Assembly: GCF_013523125.1 (NCBI RefSeq)
Contig: NZ_JAAMQJ010000023.1
Coordinates: 1-64,000, forward strand
Length of the DNA: 64,000 nucleotides
Direction of reading: 5' to 3'
Source of the DNA: Pseudomonas entomophila
GTDB taxonomy: Bacteria; Pseudomonadota; Gammaproteobacteria; Pseudomonadales; Pseudomonadaceae
The position numbers were made by a program, and so were the translations under genes. The notes beneath the pieces were generated by a model. It saw only the letters and a list, made by a program, of their open reading frames with translations, searched no databases and had not been told where the DNA came from. The stretch's first letter is position 1, and every line of letters starts with the position of its first letter. Below, piece after piece: positions 26,304-36,387 of this stretch.

Positions 26304-27968
26304 ATGGCGTATTACCGTACTCCACATGATGTGACGGCGCTGCCCGCCTGGCATGCGCTCCAGCGGCACCGCGACGCCATGCAAGGATTCAGCATGCGCG
26401 AGGCATTCGCCCAGGACGCCCAGCGTTTCGAGCATTTTTCCCTCAGCAGCTGTGGTTTGTTTCTCGACTACTCGAAGAACCTGATCAACGAAGAGACCCG
26501 CGACCTGCTGGTGAAGCTGGCCCAGGACGTCGGGCTCAAAGAGGCTATCGGCTCGATGTTCTCCGGCGAGATCATCAACGCCTCCGAAGGCCGTCCGGTG
26601 CTGCACACCGCGCTGCGTCGCCCGATCGGTGACACGCTGGCGGTCAACGGCACCGACGTGATGCCGGACGTGCACAAGGTGCTCAACCAGATCACCGAGC
26701 TGGTCGGGCGCATCCATGACGGCCTGTGGCGCGGCTACAGCGAAAAGCCCATCACCGACGTGGTGAACATCGGGATCGGCGGCTCCTTCCTGGGCCCCGA
26801 GCTGGTGTCCGAGGCGCTGACCCCCTACGCCCAGCGCGGCGTACGTTGCCATTACCTGGCCAACATCGATGGCAGCGAGTTCCACGAACTCTCGGCCCGC
26901 CTGCGCGCCGAGACCACGCTGTTCATCGTCTCGTCGAAGTCCTTCAACACCCTCGAAACCCTGAAGAACGCCACCGCGGCCCGTGCCTGGTACCTGGCGC
27001 AGGGCGGTTCGGAAGCCGAGCTGTACCGTCACTTCATCGCGGTGTCGAGCAACAAGACCGCGGCCGTGGCATTCGGCATCCGTGAAGAGAACATCTTCCC
27101 GATGTGGGACTGGGTAGGCGGCCGCTACTCGTTGTGGTCGGCCATCGGCCTGCCGATCGCCCTGTCCATCGGCACCGCCAACTTCAAGGAGCTGCTGTCG
27201 GGCGCCTACACCATGGACCAGCACTTCCAGAACGCGCCGTTCGAGCAGAACATGCCGGTCCTGCTGGGGCTGCTGGGCGTCTGGTACGGCAATTTCTGGG
27301 GTGCGCAGAGCCACGCGATCCTGCCGTACGACCACTACCTGCGCAACATCACCAAGCACCTGCAACAGCTGGACATGGAGTCCAACGGCAAGAGCGTGCT
27401 GCAGGACGGCAGTCCGGTGAAGATCGACACCGGCCCGGTGATCTGGGGTGGCGTAGGCTGCAACGGTCAACATGCCTATCACCAGCTGCTGCACCAGGGC
27501 ACCCAGCTGATCCCGGCCGACTTCATCGTCCCGGTGGTGAGCTTCAACCCGGTCGCCGACCACCACCAGTGGCTGTACGCCAACTGCCTGTCCCAGAGCC
27601 AGGCCCTGATGCTCGGCAAGACCCGTGAAGAGGCCGAGGCCGAACTGCGCGAAAAAGGCCTGCCCGAAGCCGAAGTGCAGCGTGTCGCGCCGCACAAGGT
27701 CATCCCCGGCAACCGGCCGAGCAACACCTTGGTGGTCGAACGCATCAGCCCACGGCGGCTGGGCGCCTTGGTGGCCATGTACGAGCACAAGGTGTTCGTG
27801 CAGAGCGTCATCTGGGGCATCAATGCCTTCGACCAGTGGGGCGTGGAGCTGGGCAAGGAGTTGGGCAAGGGTGTCTACCAGCGCCTGGTCGGCAGCGAGG
27901 CGCAGGCCGCCGATGACGGCTCGACCCAAGGCCTGATCAACTACTTCCGCGGACGCCACCGCGGCTGA
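26304..27968 (+). CDS. pgi: Glucose-6-phosphate isomerase
   Basis: A 554-residue cytoplasmic enzyme interconverting glucose-6-phosphate and fructose-6-phosphate. Family signatures are [35 protein letters not shown], the first PGI pattern region [19 protein letters not shown] (about 263-281) and a C-terminal GIN(A/S)[10 protein letters not shown] region (about 508-521). The ATG at 26304 gives the standard length; the longer upstream frame is not protein-like. Confidence 0.97.
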   Translation: MAYYRTPHDVTALPAWHALQRHRDAMQGFSMREAFAQDAQRFEHFSLSSCGLFLDYSKNLINEETRDLLVKLAQDVGLKEAIGSMFSGEIINASEGRPVLHTALRRPIGDTLAVNGTDVMPDVHKVLNQITELVGRIHDGLWRGYSEKPITDVVNIGIGGSFLGPELVSEALTPYAQRGVRCHYLANIDGSEFHELSARLRAETTLFIVSSKSFNTLETLKNATAARAWYLAQGGSEAELYRHFIAVSSNKTAAVAFGIREENIFPMWDWVGGRYSLWSAIGLPIALSIGTANFKELLSGAYTMDQHFQNAPFEQNMPVLLGLLGVWYGNFWGAQSHAILPYDHYLRNITKHLQQLDMESNGKSVLQDGSPVKIDTGPVIWGGVGCNGQHAYHQLLHQGTQLIPADFIVPVVSFNPVADHHQWLYANCLSQSQALMLGKTREEAEAELREKGLPEAEVQRVAPHKVIPGNRPSNTLVVERISPRRLGALVAMYEHKVFVQSVIWGINAFDQWGVELGKELGKGVYQRLVGSEAQAADDGSTQGLINYFRGRHRG

Positions 27969-27987
27969 TCGTCCTGCCCCGTCGTCG

Positions 27988-28028
27988 CTCACGGGCGGGC
28001 CTGCCTCAAGGCATGGCCGGCCCGTGAG
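27988..28028. repeat. Long inverted repeat after pgi
   Basis: CTCACGGGC pairs with GCCCGTGAG, and inside it GGCCTGCC pairs with GGCATGGCC across a TCAA loop. The hairpin starts about 20 bases after the pgi stop. There is no T tract, so it may be an RNA 3' end stabiliser or a Rho-assisted terminator. Confidence 0.6.
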
Positions 28029-28093
28029 CCGCCCGAACCCGCCGTTCCCCCACTCACGGCCGATCGCTTCGAAAGGCCTGATCGCAGGTCGCC

Positions 28094-28963
28094 ATGGAAG
28101 CCATTCGCCAACGTATCGAAACCCAAGTGCTCAGCATGACCGGCCTGGCCCTTGGCCAGCTCGACCTGGAAAACCCCAAGGGCGACCCAGGCCTGTTCGG
28201 CCCACAGAGCGTGTGTTGGCGCGTGCACGGCGACTTCACCAGCATGCTGATCGGCGGCATCAGCGCGTTGCTGCTGCAGTTGCTGCACCCCCTGGCCCTG
28301 GCCGGGGTCTGGGACCATTCCAATTTCCGCAAGGACCTGATCGGACGGTTGCGACGGACCGGGCAATTCGTGGCCGGCACCACGTTCGGCTCGACCCGTG
28401 ACACCGAGTGGCTGATCGAAAAGGTCCGCAAGGTGCACCGGCATGTCGTGGGCGTCGCACCCGATGGCCGGCCGTATGCCGCCAGCGACCCGAACCTGCT
28501 GACCTGGGTGCATGTCGCCGAGGTCAGCAGCTTTCTGGCCGCACACCTGCGCTACCACGACCCGCACATGACGCCTGCCGATCAGGACCGCTACTACGAC
28601 GAAGTCGCCCTGACCGCCGAGCGCCTGGGCGCACGCGGGGTGCCACGCACCCGTGCCGAGATCGCTGCCTACCTGGAGGCGGCTCGCCCGGAACTGCGTT
28701 GCGACGCCCATAGCCTTGAAGTCGTGCAGGTGCTGCTCGACGCACCGGCGCCGAGCCGCCTGGCAGTGCCGGTGGGCAAGCTGATGCTCAAGGCCGGTAT
28801 CGACCTGGTACCGGAATGGGGTCAGCAATTGCTGGGCCTGCAGCTGGGTCCGATCGAGCGTCGTCTGACCCGTGCGGGCGTGCATGGCATCGCCCCGGTA
28901 CTACGCTGGGCCGTACGTGACAGCTCGCTGTATCGGGCACGGCGACGCATGGGCATCACTTGA
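28094..28963 (+). CDS. MpaB-family oxygenase (DUF2236)
   Basis: A 289-residue protein of the ER-bound oxygenase MpaB/rubber oxygenase (Lcp) catalytic family. Typical segments are RVHGDFTSMLIGGISALLLQLLHPLALAGVWDHSNF, a conserved arginine-threonine region (LRRTGQFVAGTTFGS) and TWVHVAEVSSFLAAHLRY. Histidines in these helices fit heme b binding as known for Lcp. The natural substrate is unknown, and most bacterial members are uncharacterised. It follows pgi after 125 bases; I see no functional link. Confidence 0.8.
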   Translation: MEAIRQRIETQVLSMTGLALGQLDLENPKGDPGLFGPQSVCWRVHGDFTSMLIGGISALLLQLLHPLALAGVWDHSNFRKDLIGRLRRTGQFVAGTTFGSTRDTEWLIEKVRKVHRHVVGVAPDGRPYAASDPNLLTWVHVAEVSSFLAAHLRYHDPHMTPADQDRYYDEVALTAERLGARGVPRTRAEIAAYLEAARPELRCDAHSLEVVQVLLDAPAPSRLAVPVGKLMLKAGIDLVPEWGQQLLGLQLGPIERRLTRAGVHGIAPVLRWAVRDSSLYRARRRMGIT

Positions 28964-29046
28964 AACAGGCTGGATGATGGGCGCCTGGAACCCAAACGCC
29001 CTACCAGACTCCAACCCTCCCCCGCTCGCGACAGACGACCGCTGAC

Positions 29047-31968
29047 ATGATCAAAGGAGTGAGCCGCCTCGTCGCGGCCCTGTTGGCCCTCGTGGCCCTG
29101 TACGGCCTGATCGGTTTCTTCATCCTGCCAGGCGTCGCCCTGCGCGTCGCCAACCAGCAGTTGCAGCAGTACGCGACGGTTCCGGCCGAGCTGCAACGCC
29201 TGGAATTCAACCCCTTCACCCTCGAGCTGACCCTCTGGGGCCTGAAGATCGGCGCACCGGGCGAGCCGACCCTGGGGTTCGAACGGCTGTACGGCCACGT
29301 GCGGCTGGACAGCGCCTGGCGCGGCGTCCTGCACCTGAGCGAGGTCGAGCTGGACAAACCCCGCACCCAGGTGGCGTTCGCCAAGGACGGCACGCTCAAT
29401 CTTGCCCAGTTGTTCACGTTACCCACCTCCTCGACAGCGATGGACGAACCCGAGACCAGACCGCTGCCCGTGCGCATGGACCGCGTGCGGATCAATGAGG
29501 GCTACCTGCGTGTCCGCGACGCTCGCCCGAGCGAGCCGATCGTGCTGCTGTACGATTCGCTGAACCTCGAGTTGAAGCACCTCAGCACGCTAGAGGGCGA
29601 CGACGCTGAAATGACCCTGCTGGCAAAAGGGCCTGACGGCGGGCAGATCGACTGGACCGGCACGTTCGGCCTGCTGCCGTTTCGCTCCCAGGGCACGCTG
29701 AAGATCACCGACGGCCAGATGAAGCTCTGGTGGCCGTACGTCCGCGATACCGTGCCCCTGGTGCTGGAGGACGGACGCTTCAGCCTCGAGACCCGATACC
29801 GCCTGGACCTGACTGAAAACACCGAGCTGGTACTGGACAAGGCCTCGCTGACCATCGCGCCTTTCGCCCTCAAGACCCGCGACGGCTCGAAACTGCTGCG
29901 TGTCGCCAACCTGCGTGCCCAGGACGCCTCGGTCGACCTGGTCCGCCAGACGGTCGACATCGGCACGTTGCGCAGCGACAACCTGGAGACCTGGATCGCG
30001 CTCGAGGCAGATGGTCGGCTCGACTGGCAGGCGCTGTTGGCATCGCCTGCGGGCACCTCCGCTCGCGCTGCTCGCCCCGCCAGCGACGAGGCGACACCGC
30101 GGTCGCCACAGACCAGCAGCACTCCTTGGCAGATACGGGTCAATGACGCACGCCTGCGCGGGTACCAGTTGCACCTCGCGGACCGTCGCCCGGCAGCGCC
30201 TGTCCTGTTGGACGTCGGCCCGCTGGACCTGGACGTGAAGCGCTTCGACAGCCGGAACAAGGCCCCCTTCACCCTCACGCTCGACACGGGCGTGGGCAAG
30301 GAAGGCCGGCTTCAGGCAAAGGGCCAGGTCAATCTCGCGCCGGTCAGTGCCCAGCTCGACGTCGTCACCCGCGACCTCGACCTGCGCATCGCCCAGCCCT
30401 ACATCACACCGCACATCCGCCTCGAACTGCGCAGTGGCAGACTCGACAGCGACGTGAAGGTGAACCTTGCACGGCTGGAGCCCCTGGCGCTCACGGTGAC
30501 CGGCAAGGCCCAGGTGGACCAGTTGCACACCCTCGACACGCTCAAGGACCGCAACCTGCTGAAATGGCAGCGCCTGACGCTCGAGGGGTTGTCGTACGTG
30601 CATGGCGAGGCGTTGACGGTCGACACCGCCACACTGGACCAACCCTATGCACGGTTCATGATCAACGAAGACCGCAGCACCAACATCGACGACCTGCTCA
30701 TCGAGACGCCGTCCGAAAAGGCCCAGCGTCAGCAAGCGCACGCCAGCGCCCCGTCTGAACCGGCCCTGGGCATTCACATCGGCCGCACGCTGATCAAGAA
30801 CGGTGCGGCGAACTTCGCCGACTTCACCCTCACCCCGTTCTTCGCCACGGCCGTGCAGCAGCTCCACGGCACCATCGGTACGATCGACAACCGCCGCGCC
30901 GAGCCCGCCCGGATCGACATCGAAGGCAAGGTCGACCGCTATGCGCCGGTGGCGATCAACGGCAAGCTCAACCCCTTCGACCCCATGGCCAGCCTGGACA
31001 TCGCCGCCGGCTTCAGGCGCGTCGAGCTGACCACCCTGACGCCGTATGCCGGCAAGTTCGCCGGTTATCGCATCCGCAAGGGCCGGCTCAACCTGGACCT
31101 GCACTACGTGATCAGCCAGGGTCGGCTGGTGGCCGAGAACGAGGTGGTGGTCGAGCAACTGCAGTTGGGCGAGCGGGTCGACAGTCCCGATGCCCTCGAC
31201 CTGCCGATCCGTCTGGCGGTGGCCCTGCTCAAGGACAGCAAGGGCACCATCTCGCTGTCCTTGCCGGTCTCGGGCGACCTGCGCAACCCGCAGTTCCAGG
31301 TCATGCCGATCGTCTGGCAGACCCTGCGCAACCTGGCCCTGCGCGCGGTGCAGTCGCCCTTCCGCTTCCTCGGCGGCCTGGTGGCCGGGGGCGACTCGGA
31401 AGACTTGAGCACGGTCAGTTTCGTACCCGGCTCGAGCGAGCTGGATGCCTCGGCCCGCGCCTCCCTGGACACCCTGGCCGCAGCCCTGGCCAAGCGGCCT
31501 AGACTACGCCTGGAGATCGAAGGCACCAGTGCGCAGGCCAGCGACGGCCCGCTGATCGCTCGACAGCGCCTGGAACGGGAGTACCAGACCACGTGGTACA
31601 AGGTTCTTCAGCGTCGCGGCGAGAAGGTGCCTGCTGACGCTTCGCTGCTACAGGTCAAGGACGAAGACAAGCCTGCGCTGCTCGAAGGCATCTACCGCGC
31701 ACGGCTCAAGCAGCAGCCGCCCGCCGAGTGGGAACGCCTCGATGTCGAGCAACGTACAGCACGGCTGCGTAGCGCTCTGCTCGACACGTGGGCGCAAAGC
31801 CCTACCCTGTTGAGGCTGCTCGGGCAGCAGCGTGCCAGCAGTATCAAGGACTACCTGGTCAGCCACGGCAAGCTGGCGGACGAACGCGTCTACTTCATCG
31901 ACACGGCCCTTGGCACCGCACGAGCCGATGGCCGTATCGTCACACCACTGCACCTGGACGCTGAATGA
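29047..31968 (+). CDS. DUF748 (AsmA-like) envelope protein
   Basis: A 973-residue protein with one N-terminal membrane anchor (about 8-30) and a long beta-rich periplasmic part of AsmA/DUF748 type (about 35-760; for example LNLAQLFTLP, VRINEGYLRVRD, IDGKLNPFDPMASLDI-like repeats). AsmA-like proteins are thought to act in lipid transport or outer-membrane homeostasis. The C-terminal part (about 788-973) begins like an OmpA domain (SFVPGSSELDASARASLDTL...LEIEG) and resumes about 100 residues later (QRASSIKDYLVSHGKLADERV), as if the domain were split by an insertion. Function is unknown. It ends 38 bases before a strong bidirectional terminator. Confidence 0.8.
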   Translation: MIKGVSRLVAALLALVALYGLIGFFILPGVALRVANQQLQQYATVPAELQRLEFNPFTLELTLWGLKIGAPGEPTLGFERLYGHVRLDSAWRGVLHLSEVELDKPRTQVAFAKDGTLNLAQLFTLPTSSTAMDEPETRPLPVRMDRVRINEGYLRVRDARPSEPIVLLYDSLNLELKHLSTLEGDDAEMTLLAKGPDGGQIDWTGTFGLLPFRSQGTLKITDGQMKLWWPYVRDTVPLVLEDGRFSLETRYRLDLTENTELVLDKASLTIAPFALKTRDGSKLLRVANLRAQDASVDLVRQTVDIGTLRSDNLETWIALEADGRLDWQALLASPAGTSARAARPASDEATPRSPQTSSTPWQIRVNDARLRGYQLHLADRRPAAPVLLDVGPLDLDVKRFDSRNKAPFTLTLDTGVGKEGRLQAKGQVNLAPVSAQLDVVTRDLDLRIAQPYITPHIRLELRSGRLDSDVKVNLARLEPLALTVTGKAQVDQLHTLDTLKDRNLLKWQRLTLEGLSYVHGEALTVDTATLDQPYARFMINEDRSTNIDDLLIETPSEKAQRQQAHASAPSEPALGIHIGRTLIKNGAANFADFTLTPFFATAVQQLHGTIGTIDNRRAEPARIDIEGKVDRYAPVAINGKLNPFDPMASLDIAAGFRRVELTTLTPYAGKFAGYRIRKGRLNLDLHYVISQGRLVAENEVVVEQLQLGERVDSPDALDLPIRLAVALLKDSKGTISLSLPVSGDLRNPQFQVMPIVWQTLRNLALRAVQSPFRFLGGLVAGGDSEDLSTVSFVPGSSELDASARASLDTLAAALAKRPRLRLEIEGTSAQASDGPLIARQRLEREYQTTWYKVLQRRGEKVPADASLLQVKDEDKPALLEGIYRARLKQQPPAEWERLDVEQRTARLRSALLDTWAQSPTLLRLLGQQRASSIKDYLVSHGKLADERVYFIDTALGTARADGRIVTPLHLDAE

Positions 31969-32006
31969 GCAGCGCCTCTCCATTGCACGACAGGCGCAAA
32001 TGAAAA

Positions 32007-32030
32007 ACCCCCGGCATCGCTGCCGGGGGT
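32007..32030. terminator. Bidirectional terminator
   Basis: A perfect 10-bp stem ACCCCCGGCA/TGCCGGGGGT with loop TCGC has A5 on one side and TCTTT on the other. It serves both the DUF748 gene (plus) and the BON gene (minus). Confidence 0.85.
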
Positions 32031-32075
32031 CTTTGGTCAACGTTGGCCAGATCCGTCTGGCCACTCGCTGTGTGC

Positions 32076-32429
32076 TTACTCGGCTTTCAGGCCGTCAGCC
32101 GAGACGGCCTGCACGCCTTTGATCTTCTTGGCGATCGAGACGGCGACGTCTTTCTGCGACTCGGTGACTTTCACGTCAGAGGACAGGGAAACCACGCCTT
32201 TGTTGGTTTCGACCTTGATGTCGCTGCCTGGGATGCCTTTCTCGGTCAGCAGGTCGGCTTTGACCTTGGTGGTGATCCAGGTGTCAGAGGTGTCTTGCTT
32301 GACTTCTTGGGTCGTCGTGTTGGCCGCCAGCGTCATAGGTGCCTGTGCAGACTGCTGAGCGAAAGCGGCGTTAGCCATGGTCAGCGTCAGAGCGGTAGCA
32401 GTAGCGGCAGCAATGGCGAACTTCTTCAT
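32076..32429 (-). CDS. BON-domain periplasmic protein (OsmY-like)
   Basis: A 117-residue protein with a Sec signal peptide (MKKFAIAAATATALTLTMANAAFAQ, cut after AFA) and one BON domain (about 50-115: TWITTKVKADLLTEKGIPGSDIKVETNKGVVSLSSDV...A..IKGVQAVSADGL). BON proteins such as OsmY bind membrane lipids and are induced by osmotic or envelope stress. AGGAG lies seven bases before the ATG. A -24/-12 promoter candidate lies 54 bases further upstream. Confidence 0.88.
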   Translation of the reverse strand: MKKFAIAAATATALTLTMANAAFAQQSAQAPMTLAANTTTQEVKQDTSDTWITTKVKADLLTEKGIPGSDIKVETNKGVVSLSSDVKVTESQKDVAVSIAKKIKGVQAVSADGLKAE

Positions 32430-32493
32430 ACGGAACACTCCTGGTCTTCGATAGGGCTGAGCCAGTCTTTTACGGCGTCAGTACTTATCAGAG

Positions 32494-32510
32494 TGCACAA
32501 GCGGTGCCAG
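32494..32510 (-). promoter_or_regulatory. Candidate sigma-54 promoter of the BON-domain gene
   Basis: On the minus strand CTGGCACCGCTTGTGCA has GG at 32508-32507 and GC at 32496-32495, 12 bases apart as sigma-54 needs. The predicted start near 32483 leaves a 54-base leader with a good ribosome-binding site. No enhancer site or activator is assigned. A sigma-70 reading (TTGAAC ... CTCTGA) is weaker. Confidence 0.5.
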
Positions 32511-32647
32511 GTTCAATTATGAATAAATTCCTTTAAAATCAGTAAGTTAATTATAATTGGCACTGTATGCGTCGTGCAAAATGCATACTGCCGCTTTTTT
32601 TTGCAGGCAAGATGCAAGTTCGCCCCAAGCCTTTGCACTGCACACAT

Positions 32648-32675
32648 GAAAAAGGGCCCACGAGGGGCCCTTTTC
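32648..32675 (-). terminator. Terminator after pnp
   Basis: AAAAAGGGCCC-ACGAG-GGGCCCTTTTT is a near-symmetrical intrinsic terminator 18 bases after the pnp stop, closing the rimP-pnp cluster. Confidence 0.88.
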
Positions 32676-32692
32676 CTGACGCAGTGTCGTGC

Positions 32693-34798
32693 TTAGACGC
32701 CCGAGGCCTTGGCCGCGGCGACGTCCTTGATCGACAGTTTGATACGGCCGCGGTTGTCCACGTCCAGTACCAGCACTTCGACTTCCTGACCTTCCTTGAG
32801 GATGTCGGTGACCTTCTCCACGCGCTCGTTGCTGAGCATGGAGATGTGCACCAGGCCGTCCTTGCCCGGCAGGATGTTGACGAAGGCACCGAAGTCGACG
32901 ATGCGCTCGACCTTGCCGACGTAGATCTTGCCGATTTCGGCTTCGGCGGTGATGCTCAGCACGCGCTGACGGGCGGCCTCGGCCGCTTCCTTGCTTTCGC
33001 CGAAGATCTTGATCGAGCCGTCGTCTTCGATGTCGATCGACGCCTTGGTCTCTTCGCAGATGGCACGGATGGTCGCGCCGCCCTTGCCGATGACGTCACG
33101 GATCTTGTCGGTGTCGATCTTCATCGCGATCATGGTCGGCGCATTGGCCGACAGCTCGGTGCGCGACTGAGCGATGATCTGGTTCATCTGGCCGAGGATG
33201 TTCAGGCGCGCTTCCAGGGCCTGGCCCAGGGCGATCTCCATGATCTCTTCGGTGATGCCGTTGATCTTGATGTCCATCTGCAGCGCGGTGACGCCCTTGG
33301 CGGTACCGGCTACCTTGAAGTCCATGTCGCCCAGGTGGTCTTCGTCACCCAGAATGTCGGTCAGGACCGCGAACTTGTCGCCTTCCTTGACCAGGCCCAT
33401 GGCGATACCGGCCACCGGTGCCTTCATCGGGACACCGGCGTCCATCAGGGCCAGCGAAGCACCGCACACCGACGCCATGGAGCTGGAGCCGTTGGATTCG
33501 GTGATTTCCGAGACCACGCGGATGGTGTACGGGAATTCGCTGTCGCTCGGCAGCATGGCCTGGACGCCACGACGGGCCAGACGGCCGTGACCGATCTCAC
33601 GACGGCCGGCGCCGCCCATGCGGCCACACTCACCGACCGAGAACGGCGGGAAGTTGTAGTGCAGCATGAAAGCATCGCGCTTCTCGCCTTCCAGGGTATC
33701 CAGCAACTGGGCGTCACGGGCAGTACCCAGGGTCGCGACGACCAGGGCCTGGGTTTCGCCACGGGTGAACAGGGCCGAGCCGTGGGTCTTGGGCAGCACA
33801 CCGACTTCGATGTTCAGCGGACGCACGGTGCGGGTGTCACGGCCGTCGATACGCGGCTTGCCGTTGACGATGTTCTCGCGAACGGTACGGTATTCCAGCT
33901 CGCCGAAGACCTCCTTGACCGCGCCAGCGCTCGGGCCAGTTTCTTCATTGCTGAAGCGTGCCACGACCTGGTCGCGCAGCTCGCCCAGACGGGCATAGCG
34001 ATCGGCTTTCAGGGTGATGGTGTAGGCTTCGGAGATGGCCGCGCCGAACTCGCCACGCACGGCGTCGAGCAGCGCGGTGTTGGCAGCGGCAGGCTGCCAC
34101 TCCCAGGTCGGCTTGGCGGCTTCGGCAGCCAGTTCCTTGACGGCCTTGATGACGGCCTGGAACTCGTCATGGGCGAACAGCACGGCGCCCAGCATCTGGT
34201 CTTCGGTCAGTTCCTTGGCTTCGGATTCGACCATCAGCACGGCGGAGTCGGTACCGGCCACGACCATGTCGAGGCTGGAGGCAGCCAGTTGCTCGTAGGT
34301 CGGGTTCAGCAGGTAGCCGGTGCTTTCATGGAAAGCGACACGGGCAGCGCCGATCGGGCCTTCGAACGGAATGCCGGAGATGGCCAGGGCAGCCGAGGTG
34401 CCGATCATCGCGGCGATGTCCGGATCGGTCTTCTTGCTGGTGGAAACCACGGTGCAGACGACCTGCACTTCGTTCATGAACCCTTCGGGGAACAGCGGAC
34501 GGATCGGACGGTCGATCAGGCGCGAGGTCAGGGTCTCTTTCTCGGAAGGACGGCCTTCACGCTTGAAGAAACCACCTGGGATCTTGCCGGCGGCGTAGGT
34601 CTTTTCCTGGTAGTGCACGGACAGCGGGAAGAAGCTCTTGCTCGGGTCGGCCTGCTTGGCCCCGACCACGGTGACCAGCACGGTCACGTCGTTGTCGACG
34701 GTGACCAGCACGGCGCCGGAGGCCTGGCGGGCGATGCGGCCCGTTTCGAGCGTAACGGTCGACTGACCGAACTGGAATGTCTTGATGACCGGGTTCAC
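32693..34798 (-). CDS. pnp: Polyribonucleotide nucleotidyltransferase (PNPase)
   Basis: A 701-residue phosphorolytic 3'-5' exoribonuclease of the RNA degradosome. Two RNase PH-like domains (about 1-215 and 310-550) flank an alpha-helical linker. A KH domain follows ([21 protein letters not shown], about 560-580), then an S1 domain ([33 protein letters not shown], about 623-655). The start is GTG (34798) with AAGAAGG upstream, giving the standard length; an upstream in-frame extension is not conserved-looking. rpsO precedes it with a 251-base spacer, as in the classic rpsO-pnp arrangement. Confidence 0.96.
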   Translation of the reverse strand: MNPVIKTFQFGQSTVTLETGRIARQASGAVLVTVDNDVTVLVTVVGAKQADPSKSFFPLSVHYQEKTYAAGKIPGGFFKREGRPSEKETLTSRLIDRPIRPLFPEGFMNEVQVVCTVVSTSKKTDPDIAAMIGTSAALAISGIPFEGPIGAARVAFHESTGYLLNPTYEQLAASSLDMVVAGTDSAVLMVESEAKELTEDQMLGAVLFAHDEFQAVIKAVKELAAEAAKPTWEWQPAAANTALLDAVRGEFGAAISEAYTITLKADRYARLGELRDQVVARFSNEETGPSAGAVKEVFGELEYRTVRENIVNGKPRIDGRDTRTVRPLNIEVGVLPKTHGSALFTRGETQALVVATLGTARDAQLLDTLEGEKRDAFMLHYNFPPFSVGECGRMGGAGRREIGHGRLARRGVQAMLPSDSEFPYTIRVVSEITESNGSSSMASVCGASLALMDAGVPMKAPVAGIAMGLVKEGDKFAVLTDILGDEDHLGDMDFKVAGTAKGVTALQMDIKINGITEEIMEIALGQALEARLNILGQMNQIIAQSRTELSANAPTMIAMKIDTDKIRDVIGKGGATIRAICEETKASIDIEDDGSIKIFGESKEAAEAARQRVLSITAEAEIGKIYVGKVERIVDFGAFVNILPGKDGLVHISMLSNERVEKVTDILKEGQEVEVLVLDVDNRGRIKLSIKDVAAAKASGV

Positions 34799-34983
34799 GG
34801 TTTCTACCTTCTTCAATGGCTCTGGGGGAAACGGGTGTCTTGCGAATGCTTGGGCAGTACAGGGAATCGGCCCTGTCGACCGTCCAGATAAAACAAAAGG
34901 TTGGAAGCCTGGCCGGCCGAGCTGAACATCGCTCGACCAGACCAGACCGCCAACCTCTTCGACGAACATGACCTGTTCTCGTG

Positions 34984-35002
34984 CACCGCTGCCAGGCAGC
35001 GA
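34984..35002 (-). repeat. Hairpin in the rpsO-pnp spacer
   Basis: CGCTGCC/GGCAGCG forms a short hairpin in the 251-base spacer between rpsO and pnp. In E. coli this spacer carries a terminator and an RNase III site that allows PNPase autocontrol. Here only the hairpin is visible, and a processing role is inference. Confidence 0.35.
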
Positions 35003-35049
35003 TGCTCGAGACCGCAACATGCCATGTGCACCACGTGGCCGAGCCGCTA

Positions 35050-35319
35050 TTAGCGACGCAGGCCCAGGCGACCGATCAGGGCGCTGTAACGGGTGGTGTC
35101 CTTGCCCTTGAGGTAGTCCAGCAGCTTACGACGCTGGTTAACCATGCGGATCAGGCCACGACGCGAGTGGTGGTCTTTCTCGTTGGCCTTGAAGTGGCCT
35201 TGAAGCTTGTTGATGTTGAAGGTCAGCAGGGCAACCTGAACTTCCGGGCTACCGGTGTCGCCGGCGGCTTGCTGATAGTCTGCAACGATCTGAGCTTTTT
35301 CTTCGACGCTGAGGGCCAT
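35050..35319 (-). CDS. rpsO: 30S ribosomal protein S15
   Basis: An 89-residue primary 16S rRNA-binding protein ([33 protein letters not shown]...[23 protein letters not shown]...[12 protein letters not shown]). Length and sequence are typical. AGGAG precedes the ATG. A GC hairpin (GGACCCCGC TC GCGGGATCC, 35339-35358) lies just upstream in the leader and could be part of S15 autoregulation, as known by other structures in other bacteria; this is inference. Confidence 0.97.
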   Translation of the reverse strand: MALSVEEKAQIVADYQQAAGDTGSPEVQVALLTFNINKLQGHFKANEKDHHSRRGLIRMVNQRRKLLDYLKGKDTTRYSALIGRLGLRR

Positions 35320-35466
35320 GTGGCTTCTCCTGATAAACGGATCCCGCGAGCGGGGTCCAATAGGCCAGGGACGGAGCCCTGTATGAATGTAAGAGGCGTG
35401 ACCGTGCCTATTGACAGCCATCCTCGGTCCACGGGCATCGGCCGAAGCCTTTGCCCATGGTTTCGG

Positions 35467-36384
35467 TCATTCCGACCGAATCAAGCGACGTGGCGCGATG
35501 CGCCCGTCTTCGCTCACTTCACCGATCCCGATGAAGCGACCGTCATGATCCTGTACGCGCACCATGCCGAAGGCCGGTGCCTCTGGTGCCCTCACTGCCT
35601 GACCGTGCAGCCAGTAGAACGCACTGTGTTCCGACAGCTGCACCAGCGGCCAGTCGAGCAAGCCGCTGTCAGCGGGGAGCAGGAAGCGATCGAGCGCTTC
35701 GTTGCCGCCTTCGGCATGGGCCTGTTCGAGCGCCTCGAGCGTCACCGTACGGGCCAGGTCGAAGGGACCGGCCTGCGTACGCCGCAACTCGGCGACGTAG
35801 GCACCGCACCCGAGCACTTCGCCGATATCCTCGACCAGCGTACGGATGTAGGTGCCTTTGCTGCAACCGACCGACAGTCTGGCACGCGTGCCATCGACGT
35901 CGAGCAGTTCCAGGTGGTTAATAGTAACAGAACGCGCCTCGCGCTCCACTACCTCTCCTGCACGTGCCAGTTTATACAACGGCTGGCCATCGCGCTTGAG
36001 CGCCGAGTACATCGGCGGCACCTGGCTGATCGGACCCCGAAACTGCGGCAGTGCCGCCTCGATGTCGGGGCGACCGACGGTCACCTCGCGGGTGCGCAGC
36101 ACCTCGCCTTCGGCGTCGGCGGTGTTGGTGGTCTGACCCAGCTGCATGACCGTCTCGTAGCCCTTGTCGGAGTCGAGCAGGTACTGGGAGAACTTGGTCG
36201 CCTCACCGAAGCACAGCGGCAGCACGCCGGTGGCCAGCGGATCGAGGCTGCCGGTATGGCCGGCCTTCTCGGCATTGAGCAGCCAGCGCACCTTCTGCAA
36301 GGCCGCATTGGACGTGAAGCCCAAGGGCTTGTCGAGCAGGATGATGCCGCTGACGTTACGGCGGATACGTTTGACCTGGGCCAC
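35467..36384 (-). CDS. truB: tRNA pseudouridine(55) synthase
   Basis: A 305-residue enzyme making pseudouridine 55 in the T loop of tRNAs. The catalytic aspartate lies in the TruB motif [16 protein letters not shown] (about residues 41-56, Asp47). [18 protein letters not shown] and the C-terminal PUA-like region are present. It follows rbfA after three bases. Confidence 0.96.
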   Translation of the reverse strand: MAQVKRIRRNVSGIILLDKPLGFTSNAALQKVRWLLNAEKAGHTGSLDPLATGVLPLCFGEATKFSQYLLDSDKGYETVMQLGQTTNTADAEGEVLRTREVTVGRPDIEAALPQFRGPISQVPPMYSALKRDGQPLYKLARAGEVVEREARSVTINHLELLDVDGTRARLSVGCSKGTYIRTLVEDIGEVLGCGAYVAELRRTQAGPFDLARTVTLEALEQAHAEGGNEALDRFLLPADSGLLDWPLVQLSEHSAFYWLHGQAVRAPEAPAFGMVRVQDHDGRFIGIGEVSEDGRIAPRRLIRSE

Positions 36385-36387
36385 CGC

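Noticed and set aside
25158..27992. A 944-codon minus-strand frame opposite pgi and panC
   Set aside because: Same antisense artefact; composition (many His, Gln, Val and Asp in irregular order) is that of a shadow frame.
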